Positions 18,267 through 26,405 of a stretch of DNA of 64,000 nt are shown here, in pieces. Numbering within the stretch: position 1 is the stretch's first letter; every line of letters begins with the position of its first letter. A model generated the notes under the pieces. That model was not told where the DNA came from, did not search any database, and worked only from the letters and a program-made list of their open reading frames with translations. A program made the translations under genes and the position numbers. Origin of the DNA: an uncultured Prevotella sp. (lineage in GTDB: Bacteria; Bacteroidota; Bacteroidia; Bacteroidales; Bacteroidaceae); contig URER01000002.1 of NCBI GenBank assembly GCA_900547005.1, positions 78,018-142,017 on the forward strand. Direction: 5' to 3'.

Positions 18267-19135
18267 ATTACGGCAGACTCTTTATTGGGTAAGCAATGTA
18301 AAGTATATATATTCGTAGTCTCTATAATTTTAGTAACGGTATTGCATATTTCGTTAAATATCTCTTTATCCCATTTCATTGACGAGCATGAAGGAAGCAA
18401 TGAAGCGAAAGCATTTATCGCAGTCAATTTCTCCACACTGTTTGTTTCAGCCCTGTTGATGCGTGTGATAGCACCAAGACGAGCTTTCACATTTCGATAG
18501 CAAGGAGTCTTTCCGCTCCACGGACCGCCGAAAATCCACGGCTCACCATCAATAATACGGATAATAGGATTGTCGTCATTCATCAATTCACATCCCGGTA
18601 TATACCTCAGCCACATTGATACTTGAGTGCTTTTGCCTGTACCACTTTTAGCGATAAAGGCATAGCCATAGCCGTTATTCTTTACAAGCGAGGCATGAAT
18701 GAGCAAAGTCTGTTGTCTGCTACCGGCGAATGCGAATATTAGCATCAGTGCATTGTTCAGTCCGAAGCAGCGCATATCATAGTTGCCATTCAGGGCGCAT
18801 CTGCAATCAGAGAAATCTTTGTTAGTTTGCAACAACGCACATTCTCCCCCTTTGATATCTTTTATGATATATTGGTAACCGCCATTATTAAGTCTGTCTA
18901 CAATAGTTTCACCGTTTCCTGTCTCAAAACTGCGAATACGCTCTCTATTTTCTTTCTTTATAGGACGTAGAGTGTCGTCTACCACTAATTGAAAAAACAA
19001 ATTAATATCCAAAGCCTCTTCAACCCTGAAAGGCTCAAAAGAGGGGAGAAGCCTCATATTATTAATATGAGTATCTCGGAATATTATCCGAATATTAAAT
19101 TCTGCAATTCTAAAATTGTTGACACTTATATCCAT
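18242..19135 (-). CDS. HPr-kinase-like P-loop protein
   Basis: A 297-aa product using ATG at 19135; an upstream TTG would add 6 residues. Walker A is AKSGTGKST near residue 165, followed by NDDNPIIRI (Walker-B-like Asp) and GPWSGKTPCYRN. This is the layout of the HPr-kinase C-terminal domain without the N-terminal half of true HPrK. Such stand-alone versions occur in lasso-peptide and similar clusters, where some phosphorylate the precursor. With PqqD and S26 genes next to it, a peptide-modifying role is plausible but not shown. Confidence 0.75.
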   Translation of the reverse strand: MDISVNNFRIAEFNIRIIFRDTHINNMRLLPSFEPFRVEEALDINLFFQLVVDDTLRPIKKENRERIRSFETGNGETIVDRLNNGGYQYIIKDIKGGECALLQTNKDFSDCRCALNGNYDMRCFGLNNALMLIFAFAGSRQQTLLIHASLVKNNGYGYAFIAKSGTGKSTQVSMWLRYIPGCELMNDDNPIIRIIDGEPWIFGGPWSGKTPCYRNVKARLGAITRINRAETNSVEKLTAINAFASLLPSCSSMKWDKEIFNEICNTVTKIIETTNIYTLHCLPNKESAVICHKTIAK

Positions 19136-19176
19136 GAACTCAAGTAAGTACAAAAAGATTATAGCGCGTACTTATG

Positions 19177-19650
19177 TTATTTCTTCTTTTTAGACTTGCT
19201 TTGCTGTACTGTCTGCTCAGACTCATCAACGTTTACCACTTCATCCGAAGAAACCGGCTGATAAGTAAACTGTTCCTTGCTGATATTCACAATGATGTAC
19301 CGACCTTTATTCTTGTCGATATATCTTTTCTTTATTTTCGCAAATTTCTTTTCTATCGTCTTGCGATCATAGGCATAAGACGTGATGCAAGTCGGAAACG
19401 CATTACCTTGTCCTTGAAGGTAATTACGCAACTGGTATGAATACTCGTCGCGGTTTACAAGAAACTTAGTCCTTTCGGCAACATACGCCCCTTTAATTTC
19501 CTGTATGTCTGTAATATAAATAGTCGAGTCATTGAATGAAGCCGCAAAGCCAAACATATACACTTTGGAGACCTCTTTGTCCTTTGCTGATACCTGTATT
19601 ACAACCCCCAAAAGCATTGCCGTAGCAATTAAACATTTTATTATCCTCAT
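19177..19650 (-). CDS. secreted protein of unknown function
   Basis: A 157-aa protein with a clear N-terminal signal (MRIIKCLIATAMLLGVVIQVSA), a soluble domain rich in Tyr and Lys, and a basic C-terminal tail (SKSKKKK). I recognise no enzymatic motif. It lies 47 bp downstream of rpoD and 41 bp upstream of the HPr-kinase-like gene, so it is probably in the same transcript as both. Confidence 0.7.
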   Translation of the reverse strand: MRIIKCLIATAMLLGVVIQVSAKDKEVSKVYMFGFAASFNDSTIYITDIQEIKGAYVAERTKFLVNRDEYSYQLRNYLQGQGNAFPTCITSYAYDRKTIEKKFAKIKKRYIDKNKGRYIIVNISKEQFTYQPVSSDEVVNVDESEQTVQQSKSKKKK

Positions 19651-19697
19651 AAAAACTATACTTTAATCTTTTTATTAGTCAATATTCATTATGATGT

Positions 19698-20561
19698 TTA
19701 TTGGCCTAAGAAACTCTTCAGCATTTTACTTTTCGTATTATGCCTTAACCGTCTTATGGCCTTTTCTTTTATTTGCCTTACGCGTTCCCGTGTGAGCCCG
19801 AATCTCGTTCCGATTTCCTCCAGCGTCATTTCCGGTTCGTCTATGCCAAAGAAAGCCTTTATAATATTACGCTCACGCTCATTCAATACTTGCAGAGCAT
19901 TCTTTATTTCTTCACGTAGGCTCTCCATAACAAGAGCTTTATCAGCCATTGGCGAGTCTGTGTTCGGCAGAATGTCGAGCAGACTGTTCTCTTCACCATC
20001 AGCAAACGGAGCATCTACCGACACGTGATGCGATGTTGCCTTTATCGCATCCGCAATTTTTTCTTCCGGCAGGTCTACTGTATTAGCTATCTCGTCAACA
20101 CTCGGATGTCTTTCGTTTTCTTGCTCAAACTTATGCAACGCACGGTTAATTTTGTTTACTGAACTAACCTGATTCAGCGGAAGCCTTACAATACGGCTTT
20201 GCTCAGCAATAGCCTGCAGTATGCTTTGGCGTATCCACCACACGGCATACGATATAAACTTAAAGCCTCTGGTCTCGTCAAATTTCTCAGCGGCTTTTAT
20301 CAGTCCGAGATTACCTTCGTTAATTAGGTCAGGCAAACTAAGTCCTTGATTTTGATATTGTTTCGCCACAGACACGACAAACCTAAGATTGGCTTTCGTC
20401 AGTTTCTCCAAAGCCTTTCTGTCTCCCTTTCTTATTCTTTGTGCGAGTTCCACTTCTTCCTCTACGGATATAAGTTCTTCATGGCCTATTTCCTGCAAGT
20501 ACTTGTCCAAAGATGCACTCTCGCGATTTGTTATCGACTTTATAATCTTAAGTTGTCTCAT
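19698..20561 (-). CDS. rpoD: primary RNA polymerase sigma factor (sigma-70, Bacteroidetes type)
   Basis: The 287-aa protein carries regions 1.2 to 4.2: SLDKYLQEIG, the region 2 core NLRFVVSVAKQYQNQGL with AVWWIRQSILQ, and the region 4 helix-turn-helix ending TRERVRQIKEKAIRRLR. Region 1.1 is missing, as in Bacteroidetes housekeeping sigma factors, which recognise TTTG/TAnnTTTG promoters. That agrees with the promoters seen throughout this window. Its own promoter is at 20583-20615. Confidence 0.95.
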   Translation of the reverse strand: MRQLKIIKSITNRESASLDKYLQEIGHEELISVEEEVELAQRIRKGDRKALEKLTKANLRFVVSVAKQYQNQGLSLPDLINEGNLGLIKAAEKFDETRGFKFISYAVWWIRQSILQAIAEQSRIVRLPLNQVSSVNKINRALHKFEQENERHPSVDEIANTVDLPEEKIADAIKATSHHVSVDAPFADGEENSLLDILPNTDSPMADKALVMESLREEIKNALQVLNERERNIIKAFFGIDEPEMTLEEIGTRFGLTRERVRQIKEKAIRRLRHNTKSKMLKSFLGQ

Positions 20562-20582
20562 AGACGTAAGTTTTATATCCTT

Positions 20583-20615
20583 GCAAATATACGGCTTTAA
20601 CTTTGAACTAACAAA
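20583..20615 (-). promoter_or_regulatory. rpoD promoter
   Basis: On the minus strand: TTTG (20612-20615), a 20-bp spacer, TATATTTGC (20583-20591). The match to the Bacteroidetes consensus is strong, 22 bp upstream of the rpoD ATG. Confidence 0.8.
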
Positions 20616-20882
20616 TATTTTACAAATAATTTCGTTTTTATTTTAAATGGTTATCATTTATGTTTTGTTGCATTTTGTGGGCATTTTGTTGCATTTTAAC
20701 GTAAACGCTGACCACAATGTTGATGAGATTATTATAAATGCGAAAAAGGTGATGATTTAATTACAAATTTAAAAGATCGTGGTTTTGTAAAGTCTTATGT
20801 GCTTTATTTTGTCCTTATGTTCTTCTGCAAAAAATATTTGAAAAAAGAATTTTCAGCGACGTGTTTTGTCGCTAAGATGTCA

Positions 20883-20890
20883 TATCTTTG
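20883..20890 (+). promoter_or_regulatory. -7 element for the WYL regulator
   Basis: TATCTTTG, 35 bp upstream of the chosen ATG (20925). No clear TTTG at 19-20 bp upstream; one lies at 14 bp. It supports the ATG at 20925 over the longer upstream frame, which would start before the promoter. Confidence 0.5.
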
Positions 20891-20924
20891 TCGGAAAATA
20901 AACGTTATCCAAAAAGAAAAGTAC

Positions 20925-21839
20925 ATGAGTAAAGAAGTGACAAGCGTGCGCAGGATGCTGATGATACTGAATTTGGTGAGGTCGCATAAAGGTGCGATGC
21001 CGAAGGATGTACTTATAAATAAGGTGAACAAGCGGCTGGAGTTGGAATCGGGCTATATTCCTGTGAGCGTGAGGACGATAGAGCGTGACATAAGCGGCAT
21101 TTTCGACTTGTTTCATATCGAAATAAAATACGACCGGCGCAAGGGCGGATATTGTATTACAATGAATTCCAACGATTATAGCGGTAGGATAAACGAGTTG
21201 ATGATGAATTTCGACCTGTTGAACGCCATCGGCGAAAGTCCGGAGCTTTCGTCGTATGTGTTGGCGGAGCATCACAGACCGTTGTACAGCGAGTGGCTCG
21301 TGCCGCTGGTGAACGCCATACGTGGGACGCACAAGGTGAGGTTCGAGTACGTGAATTACAGGCGCGACAACAGCGTGAAGTGTTTTAAGGTGCTGCCACA
21401 TTATCTGAAGGAGTCTAATCAGCGGTGGTATCTGCTGGCGTATGACGGGGCGGTGATGAAGACTTACGCCGTGGACCGCATCCGCGAGCTTGAGGTGCTG
21501 GAGCACGAATGTTTCAAGCGTAATCTTGACATCGACGTGTCGCAGCTATTCAAGGATTGCTACGGCATCTGGAACGACGAGAGTATGCCCGTGGAGGACA
21601 TCGAACTGCGTTATGACGCTCTCGACGGGCGTTTCATCAAGTCGGCGCCGATACATCATTCGCAGCGGGTGCTTGTCGACACCGACGAGGAGTTCCGCAT
21701 CGCGCTGCGCCTGCGCATCACCAACGACTTCGTCATGGAACTGCTCTCGCGCAGCCGTTCCTTAGAGGTCATCCGTCCGCAGCATCTCCGCGAGCGTGTG
21801 CGCCAGGTCTACGAGGATGCGCTCAGGCGCAACTCGTGA
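20925..21839 (+). CDS. WYL-domain transcriptional regulator
   Basis: A 304-aa product from ATG 20925. The N-terminal 75 residues are a winged helix-turn-helix (VRRMLMILNLVRSHKG ... VRTIERDISGIFDLF). Residues about 130-200 form the WYL domain, with RWYLLAYD and TYAVDRIREL, thought to sense nucleic acids or nucleotides. A C-terminal WCX-like extension follows. The second half is clearly richer in G+C than the surrounding DNA. Its last codons (DALRR plus stop) are repeated 4.6 kb downstream at about 26434-26460, so this 3' end has been duplicated. WYL proteins often control mobile or defence genes; the downstream accessory genes are candidate targets. Confidence 0.85.
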   Translation: MSKEVTSVRRMLMILNLVRSHKGAMPKDVLINKVNKRLELESGYIPVSVRTIERDISGIFDLFHIEIKYDRRKGGYCITMNSNDYSGRINELMMNFDLLNAIGESPELSSYVLAEHHRPLYSEWLVPLVNAIRGTHKVRFEYVNYRRDNSVKCFKVLPHYLKESNQRWYLLAYDGAVMKTYAVDRIRELEVLEHECFKRNLDIDVSQLFKDCYGIWNDESMPVEDIELRYDALDGRFIKSAPIHHSQRVLVDTDEEFRIALRLRITNDFVMELLSRSRSLEVIRPQHLRERVRQVYEDALRRNS

Positions 21840-22243
21840 GTCCCCGTGTGTGCCTTGTAGCACTCTTGGGAAGTGGCTCGTTAGTTTATAAAAACATTAC
21901 CCCACAATTTGTCATTATGGAAAAATATCTTTATATTTGCACCGTAAATGGTTCCGACAGCGGGACAGACATAATTGATGAAGGTGTTTTGATTTTATCC
22001 TTTTCGGGAAATCTGGTAAATTTCAAATCGAACGTGGATAGACAATCACACTCGTCACTTGGTATTTCCTTACGGTTAGCTCCGGAGGAAATATACAGGT
22101 GTGGGGTATTGTTTATACGTTCTAAGGTTTTACCAGAGCCGCCCGGAAAATAAACAATCGGCTCCACACTTTCCGTATCTATGCCTATTAGTATTAACCT
22201 GCCGCTCCGCATAATGCTGGGGTGGCGCAAAACAAAATAAAAC
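21840..22243. other. non-coding region with promoter and leader of the small IGFY gene
   Basis: No supported gene. It holds the copy-1 promoter (21908-21939), about 200 bp with no counterpart in copy 2, and a leader motif of about 50 bp just before 22244. A minus-strand frame at 21931-22245 is open, but I do not trust it because it runs across the promoter and leader. Confidence 0.6.
21908..21939 (+). promoter_or_regulatory. promoter, copy 1 of duplicated module
   Basis: TTTG (21908-21911), 20-bp spacer, TATATTTG (21932-21939). The 36 bases at 21907-21942 are identical to 26601-26636. Confidence 0.8.
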
Positions 22244-22462
22244 ATGGAAGTATTTAAAACTAAATTTACACAAAAAGAGATTGATGAACTGAGATCTTTA
22301 ATAAGAGAAAGATGTAAGGCAGATAAGTCAAAACAGAAACGAATAAGGGATAAAATGAGAAATATTGGTTTCTATGGCGGAAAATGCTTTGGTATTAAAG
22401 ATATGACAATTTCTAAATTTGAAGAACTTTTACTCAGTGGAAGTATAGAAGTTCAGGTATAG
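22244..22462 (+). CDS. small 'IGFY' protein, copy 1
   Basis: A 72-aa charged helical protein with the core KQKRIRDKMRNIGFYG, an F-x-E-LL end and no signal peptide. The second copy at 26801 keeps the same core (KQKRVRDRIRDIGFYW) and overall plan, so the frame is under coding constraint. No function is known to me. The stop is created by a 14-bp tandem duplication (22443-22456 / 22457-22470). Without it the frame would continue into the DNA glycosylase downstream. It may therefore be the detached N-terminal module of that enzyme. Confidence 0.65.
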   Translation: MEVFKTKFTQKEIDELRSLIRERCKADKSKQKRIRDKMRNIGFYGGKCFGIKDMTISKFEELLLSGSIEVQV

Positions 22463-22470
22463 AAGTTCAG
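22443..22470 (+). repeat. 14-bp tandem duplication at the stop of the IGFY gene
   Basis: GTATAGAAGTTCAG occurs twice back to back (22443-22456 and 22457-22470). The second copy brings in the TAG stop. 14 bp is not a multiple of three, so losing or gaining a copy changes the reading frame. Confidence 0.9.
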
Positions 22471-22485
22471 GAAGGGCAAACTGTT

Positions 22486-22992
22486 ATGCGTAATGTAAAA
22501 AACGTATCAAATAAAGTTGAAAATAATTGTAAATGCTTTGAACCTTTGATAGATTCTGATTCTAAGATTCTTGTTTTAGGAACTATGCCGGGAGAAAAAT
22601 CTCTTGAAACTGGAGAATATTATGCAAGTACAAATAATAGTTTTTGGAAGATTATTAGAGATTTGTTTAATGGCGGTAAAGATTTTAATGGTTACGAAGA
22701 GAAATGTGATTGTCTTAAAAAGAATGGTATAGCCCTTTGGGATGTACTTGCTGCTTGTGAGCGTGAAGGAAGTTTGGACGAAAATATCAAGAATGAAGTT
22801 CCTAATGATATCGTAGGACTATTAGAGAAATATCCAAATGTAGAGAGAATTATTTTTAATGGTAATAAGCCTCAGGATAAAATTACACAATGCGTGCATT
22901 GTAATTGTGTCGTAGCGACATCTACAAGTGGTGCAAACACTTCAAAATCATACGAGGAGAAACTTGCAATATGGAAGAGTTTATTAATGTAA
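22486..22992 (+). CDS. DNA-deoxyinosine (hypoxanthine-DNA) glycosylase, UDG superfamily
   Basis: The 168-aa protein has the uracil-DNA-glycosylase-superfamily family 6 pattern. The active-site loop ILVLGTMPG is at about residues 30-38, with GEYYA and NNSFWKII following, IIFNGNKP in the middle, and the C-terminal minor-groove loop ATSTSGANTS (usually PSTSPAN). It would excise deaminated bases, chiefly hypoxanthine, from DNA. The first 25 residues have no homology I recognise and may be the remains of a linker to the IGFY module. The neighbours look like an accessory island, so a role beyond routine repair is possible. Confidence 0.8.
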   Translation: MRNVKNVSNKVENNCKCFEPLIDSDSKILVLGTMPGEKSLETGEYYASTNNSFWKIIRDLFNGGKDFNGYEEKCDCLKKNGIALWDVLAACEREGSLDENIKNEVPNDIVGLLEKYPNVERIIFNGNKPQDKITQCVHCNCVVATSTSGANTSKSYEEKLAIWKSLLM

Positions 22993-23002
22993 TGTAGTTA
23001 TC

Positions 23003-24106
23003 ATGGCTATAATTGATATTGTCAAATATGAACAACAAGAACGGGAAATAGTGCATAAATTTCCGTCTTGTGATTTGCGCTGGGGTTCACAATTGGTTGT
23101 GTACCCCGGACAGATCGCATTTTTCGCCAAAGGAGGAAAACTTTATGATAAGTTTACGGAAGGTACATATACGTTGAAGACAAAGAACGTCCCCCTTCTT
23201 AACAAAATCATAAATCTTCCTTTTGGCGGTGATTCTCCTTTTCAAGCTGATGTCTGGTTTGTCAATCTACTTACTCGCCTTGATTTGCTTTGGGGAACAG
23301 AAACGCCGATACAACTGGAAGATCCAAAATATCATATAATAGTTCCAGTAAGAGCATACGGACAATATGGATTCAAAATTTCAGACGCGTCCAAGTTCAT
23401 GTCTTCTCTTGTCGGGAATATGCCATCGTTTGACGAAAGCAAATTGCAATCGTATTTCCGTGGTATCTTGTTGTCAAAACTTACTAATATCATAGCCCGG
23501 AAAATAATCAGGGACGAGATATCTATTCTTGAAATAAATACATATATAGAGGATTTGTCTGATTTTTGTAAAGAGAATCTGAATCCTGTATTCAACGAAT
23601 ATGGTATTTCTGTGGAGAGGTTCAATATAATATCAATAAACGTTCCAGAAAAAGACGATAGTCTTAACTCGATAAAAAGAGCCAAGAACCTAAAGGCACG
23701 TCTACAGATAACAGGTACTGATGTCTATAGGATGGAAAGGACTTTTGATGTTATGGATTCTGCCGCAAAGAACGAAGGTAACGGCGGTGCTTTCCTAAAT
23801 GCAGGTTTCGGATTGGGTACTGGTGTTACAATGGGAAATGTGTTCAGTAAGGAAATTGCCAGTGGCATGGTACAAGATGCACTTCCGTCTATTCCTGCAG
23901 AAACGCATTATTATCTTGCAGTTAACGGCAAGCAACAAGGACCATTTCCTTTTACTTATATAATAGATTCTATCCGCAACAATAGCATCACCACAGATAC
24001 GTTGATATGGAAAAAGGGTATGCAGAATTGGCAGCCAATAAGTCAAATGTCGGAATTTAATAATATAATGGAGGATGAAGTTCCGCCAATAATACCAACC
24101 TTTTAA
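23003..24106 (+). CDS. SPFH-domain protein with C-terminal GYF_2 domain
   Basis: A 367-aa protein like the 'virion core protein' group of SPFH/band-7 proteins (COG4260 type). It begins AIIDIVKYEQQE, has LVVYPGQIAFFAKGGK near residue 35 and a helical oligomerisation region to about 240. After a Gly-rich linker (about 255-280) comes a GYF_2 module (HYYLAVNGKQQGPF, WKKGMQNWQPI). There is no signal peptide or TM segment. SPFH proteins form large membrane-associated rings; GYF_2 modules bind proline-rich or membrane-linked partners. It probably works with the zinc-ribbon protein encoded 11 bp downstream. Confidence 0.8.
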   Translation: MAIIDIVKYEQQEREIVHKFPSCDLRWGSQLVVYPGQIAFFAKGGKLYDKFTEGTYTLKTKNVPLLNKIINLPFGGDSPFQADVWFVNLLTRLDLLWGTETPIQLEDPKYHIIVPVRAYGQYGFKISDASKFMSSLVGNMPSFDESKLQSYFRGILLSKLTNIIARKIIRDEISILEINTYIEDLSDFCKENLNPVFNEYGISVERFNIISINVPEKDDSLNSIKRAKNLKARLQITGTDVYRMERTFDVMDSAAKNEGNGGAFLNAGFGLGTGVTMGNVFSKEIASGMVQDALPSIPAETHYYLAVNGKQQGPFPFTYIIDSIRNNSITTDTLIWKKGMQNWQPISQMSEFNNIMEDEVPPIIPTF

Positions 24107-24117
24107 ATCTTAAGATT

Positions 24118-25050
24118 ATGAGTTTAGTGAGTGCAAAGTGCCCCAATTGTGGAGCTTCTATACAACTAGATAACGAACGTGCAGAGGCGTTCTGTTCATA
24201 TTGTGGCAGTAAAGTTGAAGTACAGAAAGCTATCAATTTGATAAAGGTAGACAGGGCTGCTGATTTGGAGAATTATTTACGCCTTGCAAATGATGCCTGG
24301 GATAGTGCAAACTATGCAGAATTATATAGATATTCGAATCTTGTTCTTGAATTGGACGCAAAGAATGCAGAAGCATGGAAATTGAGAACTGTTGCCCTTG
24401 GTATGACAGCAACTCCGCAAGATTTACATACGGATGCAATATTAGTGGCAGGAAAGAATGCAATACTGTATTCGACAAATAAAAATGAAATGGAAGATTT
24501 TGTGTATAATAGTCGTCTTGGCGATACACAGCTTATGTTAATGCACTGTTGTACCCAAATATCTTCTGGACTTAGTTATCTTAAAAATACATATGAAAGT
24601 TTTTGTTGTGTAGATAGTTCTGATGCAGGGGAACGAACATATGAGTTGGATTGCGAATTTATAAATACGATTGATTTTGCGATTTCGGATGTAATGAGAT
24701 TAATGAAGGCTGTACCAATAGCAAAAATACAAGCGGATGAAGAATATAAGAAGAAAAATGTAGAAGATATTGCTTCTTTGTTCGTAAATTATAATCGTTT
24801 ACTTTCAGAAAGAATGGCGATTTATAATTATGAATTAAATGATGGCATAGTTGCGGAAAGGAATAAATTTCTTATGGATGAAATATTATCAAGTTTCTCG
24901 GAAGAAGAGAAACGTAAATTTGGATATAATAAGATACAGAAATCGGCAGTTGCTACAAATGCAACATATGATATGGATTATGATAATAGCGGATGTGCAA
25001 TGTCTGTATTAGCATTATTGGCAATAGTGATGTCTTATTTTATGTTTTAG
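24118..25050 (+). CDS. zinc-ribbon membrane protein
   Basis: A 310-aa protein whose N-terminus is a zinc ribbon: CPNCGAS near residue 9 and CSYCGSK near 28, so four Cys. The middle is helical and TPR-like, and a C-terminal TM tail (MSVLALLAIVMSYFMF) would anchor it with the ribbon in the cytoplasm. No enzymatic motif is seen. It is coupled to the SPFH gene (11-bp gap). The IS element inserted just downstream of its stop. Confidence 0.7.
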   Translation: MSLVSAKCPNCGASIQLDNERAEAFCSYCGSKVEVQKAINLIKVDRAADLENYLRLANDAWDSANYAELYRYSNLVLELDAKNAEAWKLRTVALGMTATPQDLHTDAILVAGKNAILYSTNKNEMEDFVYNSRLGDTQLMLMHCCTQISSGLSYLKNTYESFCCVDSSDAGERTYELDCEFINTIDFAISDVMRLMKAVPIAKIQADEEYKKKNVEDIASLFVNYNRLLSERMAIYNYELNDGIVAERNKFLMDEILSSFSEEEKRKFGYNKIQKSAVATNATYDMDYDNSGCAMSVLALLAIVMSYFMF

Positions 25051-25064
25051 TTATTTCATTCAAT

Positions 25065-25073
25065 GGCAATATA
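25065..25073 (+). repeat. IS target-site duplication, left copy
   Basis: GGCAATATA, repeated exactly at 26397-26405 on the other side of the element. Confidence 0.8.
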
Positions 25074-26396
25074 CATTAGTGTCCCGTTAAAATGGGACGA
25101 GTTAAATCTTAATCAAATAGCCCCGGGAAGAGGGGACAATCGAGTTCTTTGACATCGTTGAATTTAGTCTTATCGAACAGGTCTGTGAGGTGAGTTTTGT
25201 CGGTAAGTGATATGCTGAGGATTTGTAAGACTTCATAGGTCGATCGTTCCAATTTCATATCATGATGGACAATAGCCACGAGACAATAGGTTATAATGGC
25301 TATGGCAATCTGTATTCGGACGGCATTCTCAGTAGTACCCCAGAATTTCTTAATCTTGAGATGCTGTTTTAGCCATTTGAAGAGAAGTTCGACCAACCAT
25401 CTTTTCTTGTAAAGTTCTGCGACTTCAAGAGCATTAAGATGCTTGGCATTGGTGAGAAAAGTGAATTCACGTTCTTCTTTCTCATCATAGTATCTTACAA
25501 GTCTGAATGACTCCGGATACTTCTTCTCTGACAAGTAACCTGTCAGTTTCACCTCGGCATCAGTAAGTACGTTCTTTGGCATGCGTCTTTTCCATTTGAC
25601 TATCTTATACTTCAAGTTCGTCTTGGCTCTGACCACATAGAAAGAATCCGTTAGATGTATTTTGTAGAGTTCTTTGAATGAGTCATAGGCCCTGTCGAAT
25701 ATGTAGTAAGCATTTGGTTCATAGGGAATTGAAGACATTGCTGTCGAATCATGCTTTGATGCAGTGGTCACGGTGTAGAAGGCAGGAACTTGAGCCTCAA
25801 TGTCGTACAAGACATGAGCTTTAACTCCACCTTTCTTTCTTCGGAACTTTGCCCAAGGAAAAGTAGAGAGGCATAGTGAAATCGTCGTAGAATCAAAAGC
25901 ATACTTTTTCCCTGGAATATCTATAATGTTGGTTGCTCGTTTCTCACAAGCTTCTTTCATCATGTAGAAAGCAAAGCCTTCAAAGATTCTACAGTCGCGA
26001 TTTTGGTTAGCTGAAGCAAGGGTCTTTTTGGCAATAGGTTCACGACCTACACCAAGATGATGTTGCTTTGCTCTATGTGCTTCAAAAGCGACGATCAGAT
26101 CACGCAAGCTCTCTCGGTTACTCAGTTGGCCAAACATCATTGTAAGTAGTTGGTTCCAACAAGTGAAATGCTTCACATAGCGATTCCCATCGTACTTGCG
26201 AACGTAGTTGTTGAACTGAGTCCTGTTCATAAAAGCGGTAAGTTGTGCGAAAACGTATTTGTCTTGATTCATATGCAGTCATCAATTTGGCTGCAAAGTT
26301 GCAAAATCAAATCCGTTTCATTGCAAAATACGGCGTAATAAGCTATAATTCAATTATTTCAAAGAGCGATTAGTCCACTTTAACGGGACAGTAGTG
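25074..26396 (-). mobile_element. complete IS4-family insertion sequence (1323 bp)
   Basis: The ends are inverted repeats. The left end reads CATTAGTGTCCCGTTAAAAT inward and the right end, on the other strand, CACTACTGTCCCGTTAAAGT. They share CA-TA-TGTCCCGTTAAA and continue TGGxC. A 9-bp direct repeat GGCAATATA flanks both ends. One intact transposase gene fills the element. Intact ends, intact gene and a perfect duplication point to a recent insertion. Confidence 0.88.
25109..26272 (-). CDS. IS4-family transposase
   Basis: The 387-aa DDE transposase has Asp127 (AFDSTTI), Asp193 (IFDRAYDSFK) and Glu295 in the YREK-like box YKKRWLVELLFKWLKQ, with a beta-rich insertion between the second Asp and the Glu as in IS4-family enzymes. 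The N-terminal DUF4372-like part (MNRTQFNNYVRKYDGN) is complete. No frameshift is visible, so it should be active. Confidence 0.93.
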   Translation of the reverse strand: MNQDKYVFAQLTAFMNRTQFNNYVRKYDGNRYVKHFTCWNQLLTMMFGQLSNRESLRDLIVAFEAHRAKQHHLGVGREPIAKKTLASANQNRDCRIFEGFAFYMMKEACEKRATNIIDIPGKKYAFDSTTISLCLSTFPWAKFRRKKGGVKAHVLYDIEAQVPAFYTVTTASKHDSTAMSSIPYEPNAYYIFDRAYDSFKELYKIHLTDSFYVVRAKTNLKYKIVKWKRRMPKNVLTDAEVKLTGYLSEKKYPESFRLVRYYDEKEEREFTFLTNAKHLNALEVAELYKKRWLVELLFKWLKQHLKIKKFWGTTENAVRIQIAIAIITYCLVAIVHHDMKLERSTYEVLQILSISLTDKTHLTDLFDKTKFNDVKELDCPLFPGLFD

Positions 26397-26405
26397 GGCA
26401 ATATA
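26397..26405 (+). repeat. IS target-site duplication, right copy
   Basis: GGCAATATA, identical to 25065-25073. Confidence 0.8.

Noticed and set aside
21836..22153. Plus-strand ORF of 105 aa after the WYL gene
   Set aside because: Its ATG overlaps the WYL stop and the frame runs through the -7 promoter element; no protein-like features.
21931..22245. Minus-strand ORF of 104 aa
   Set aside because: It crosses the promoter and leader of the IGFY gene. The counterpart region of copy 2 has stops in that frame, so it is not conserved as coding.
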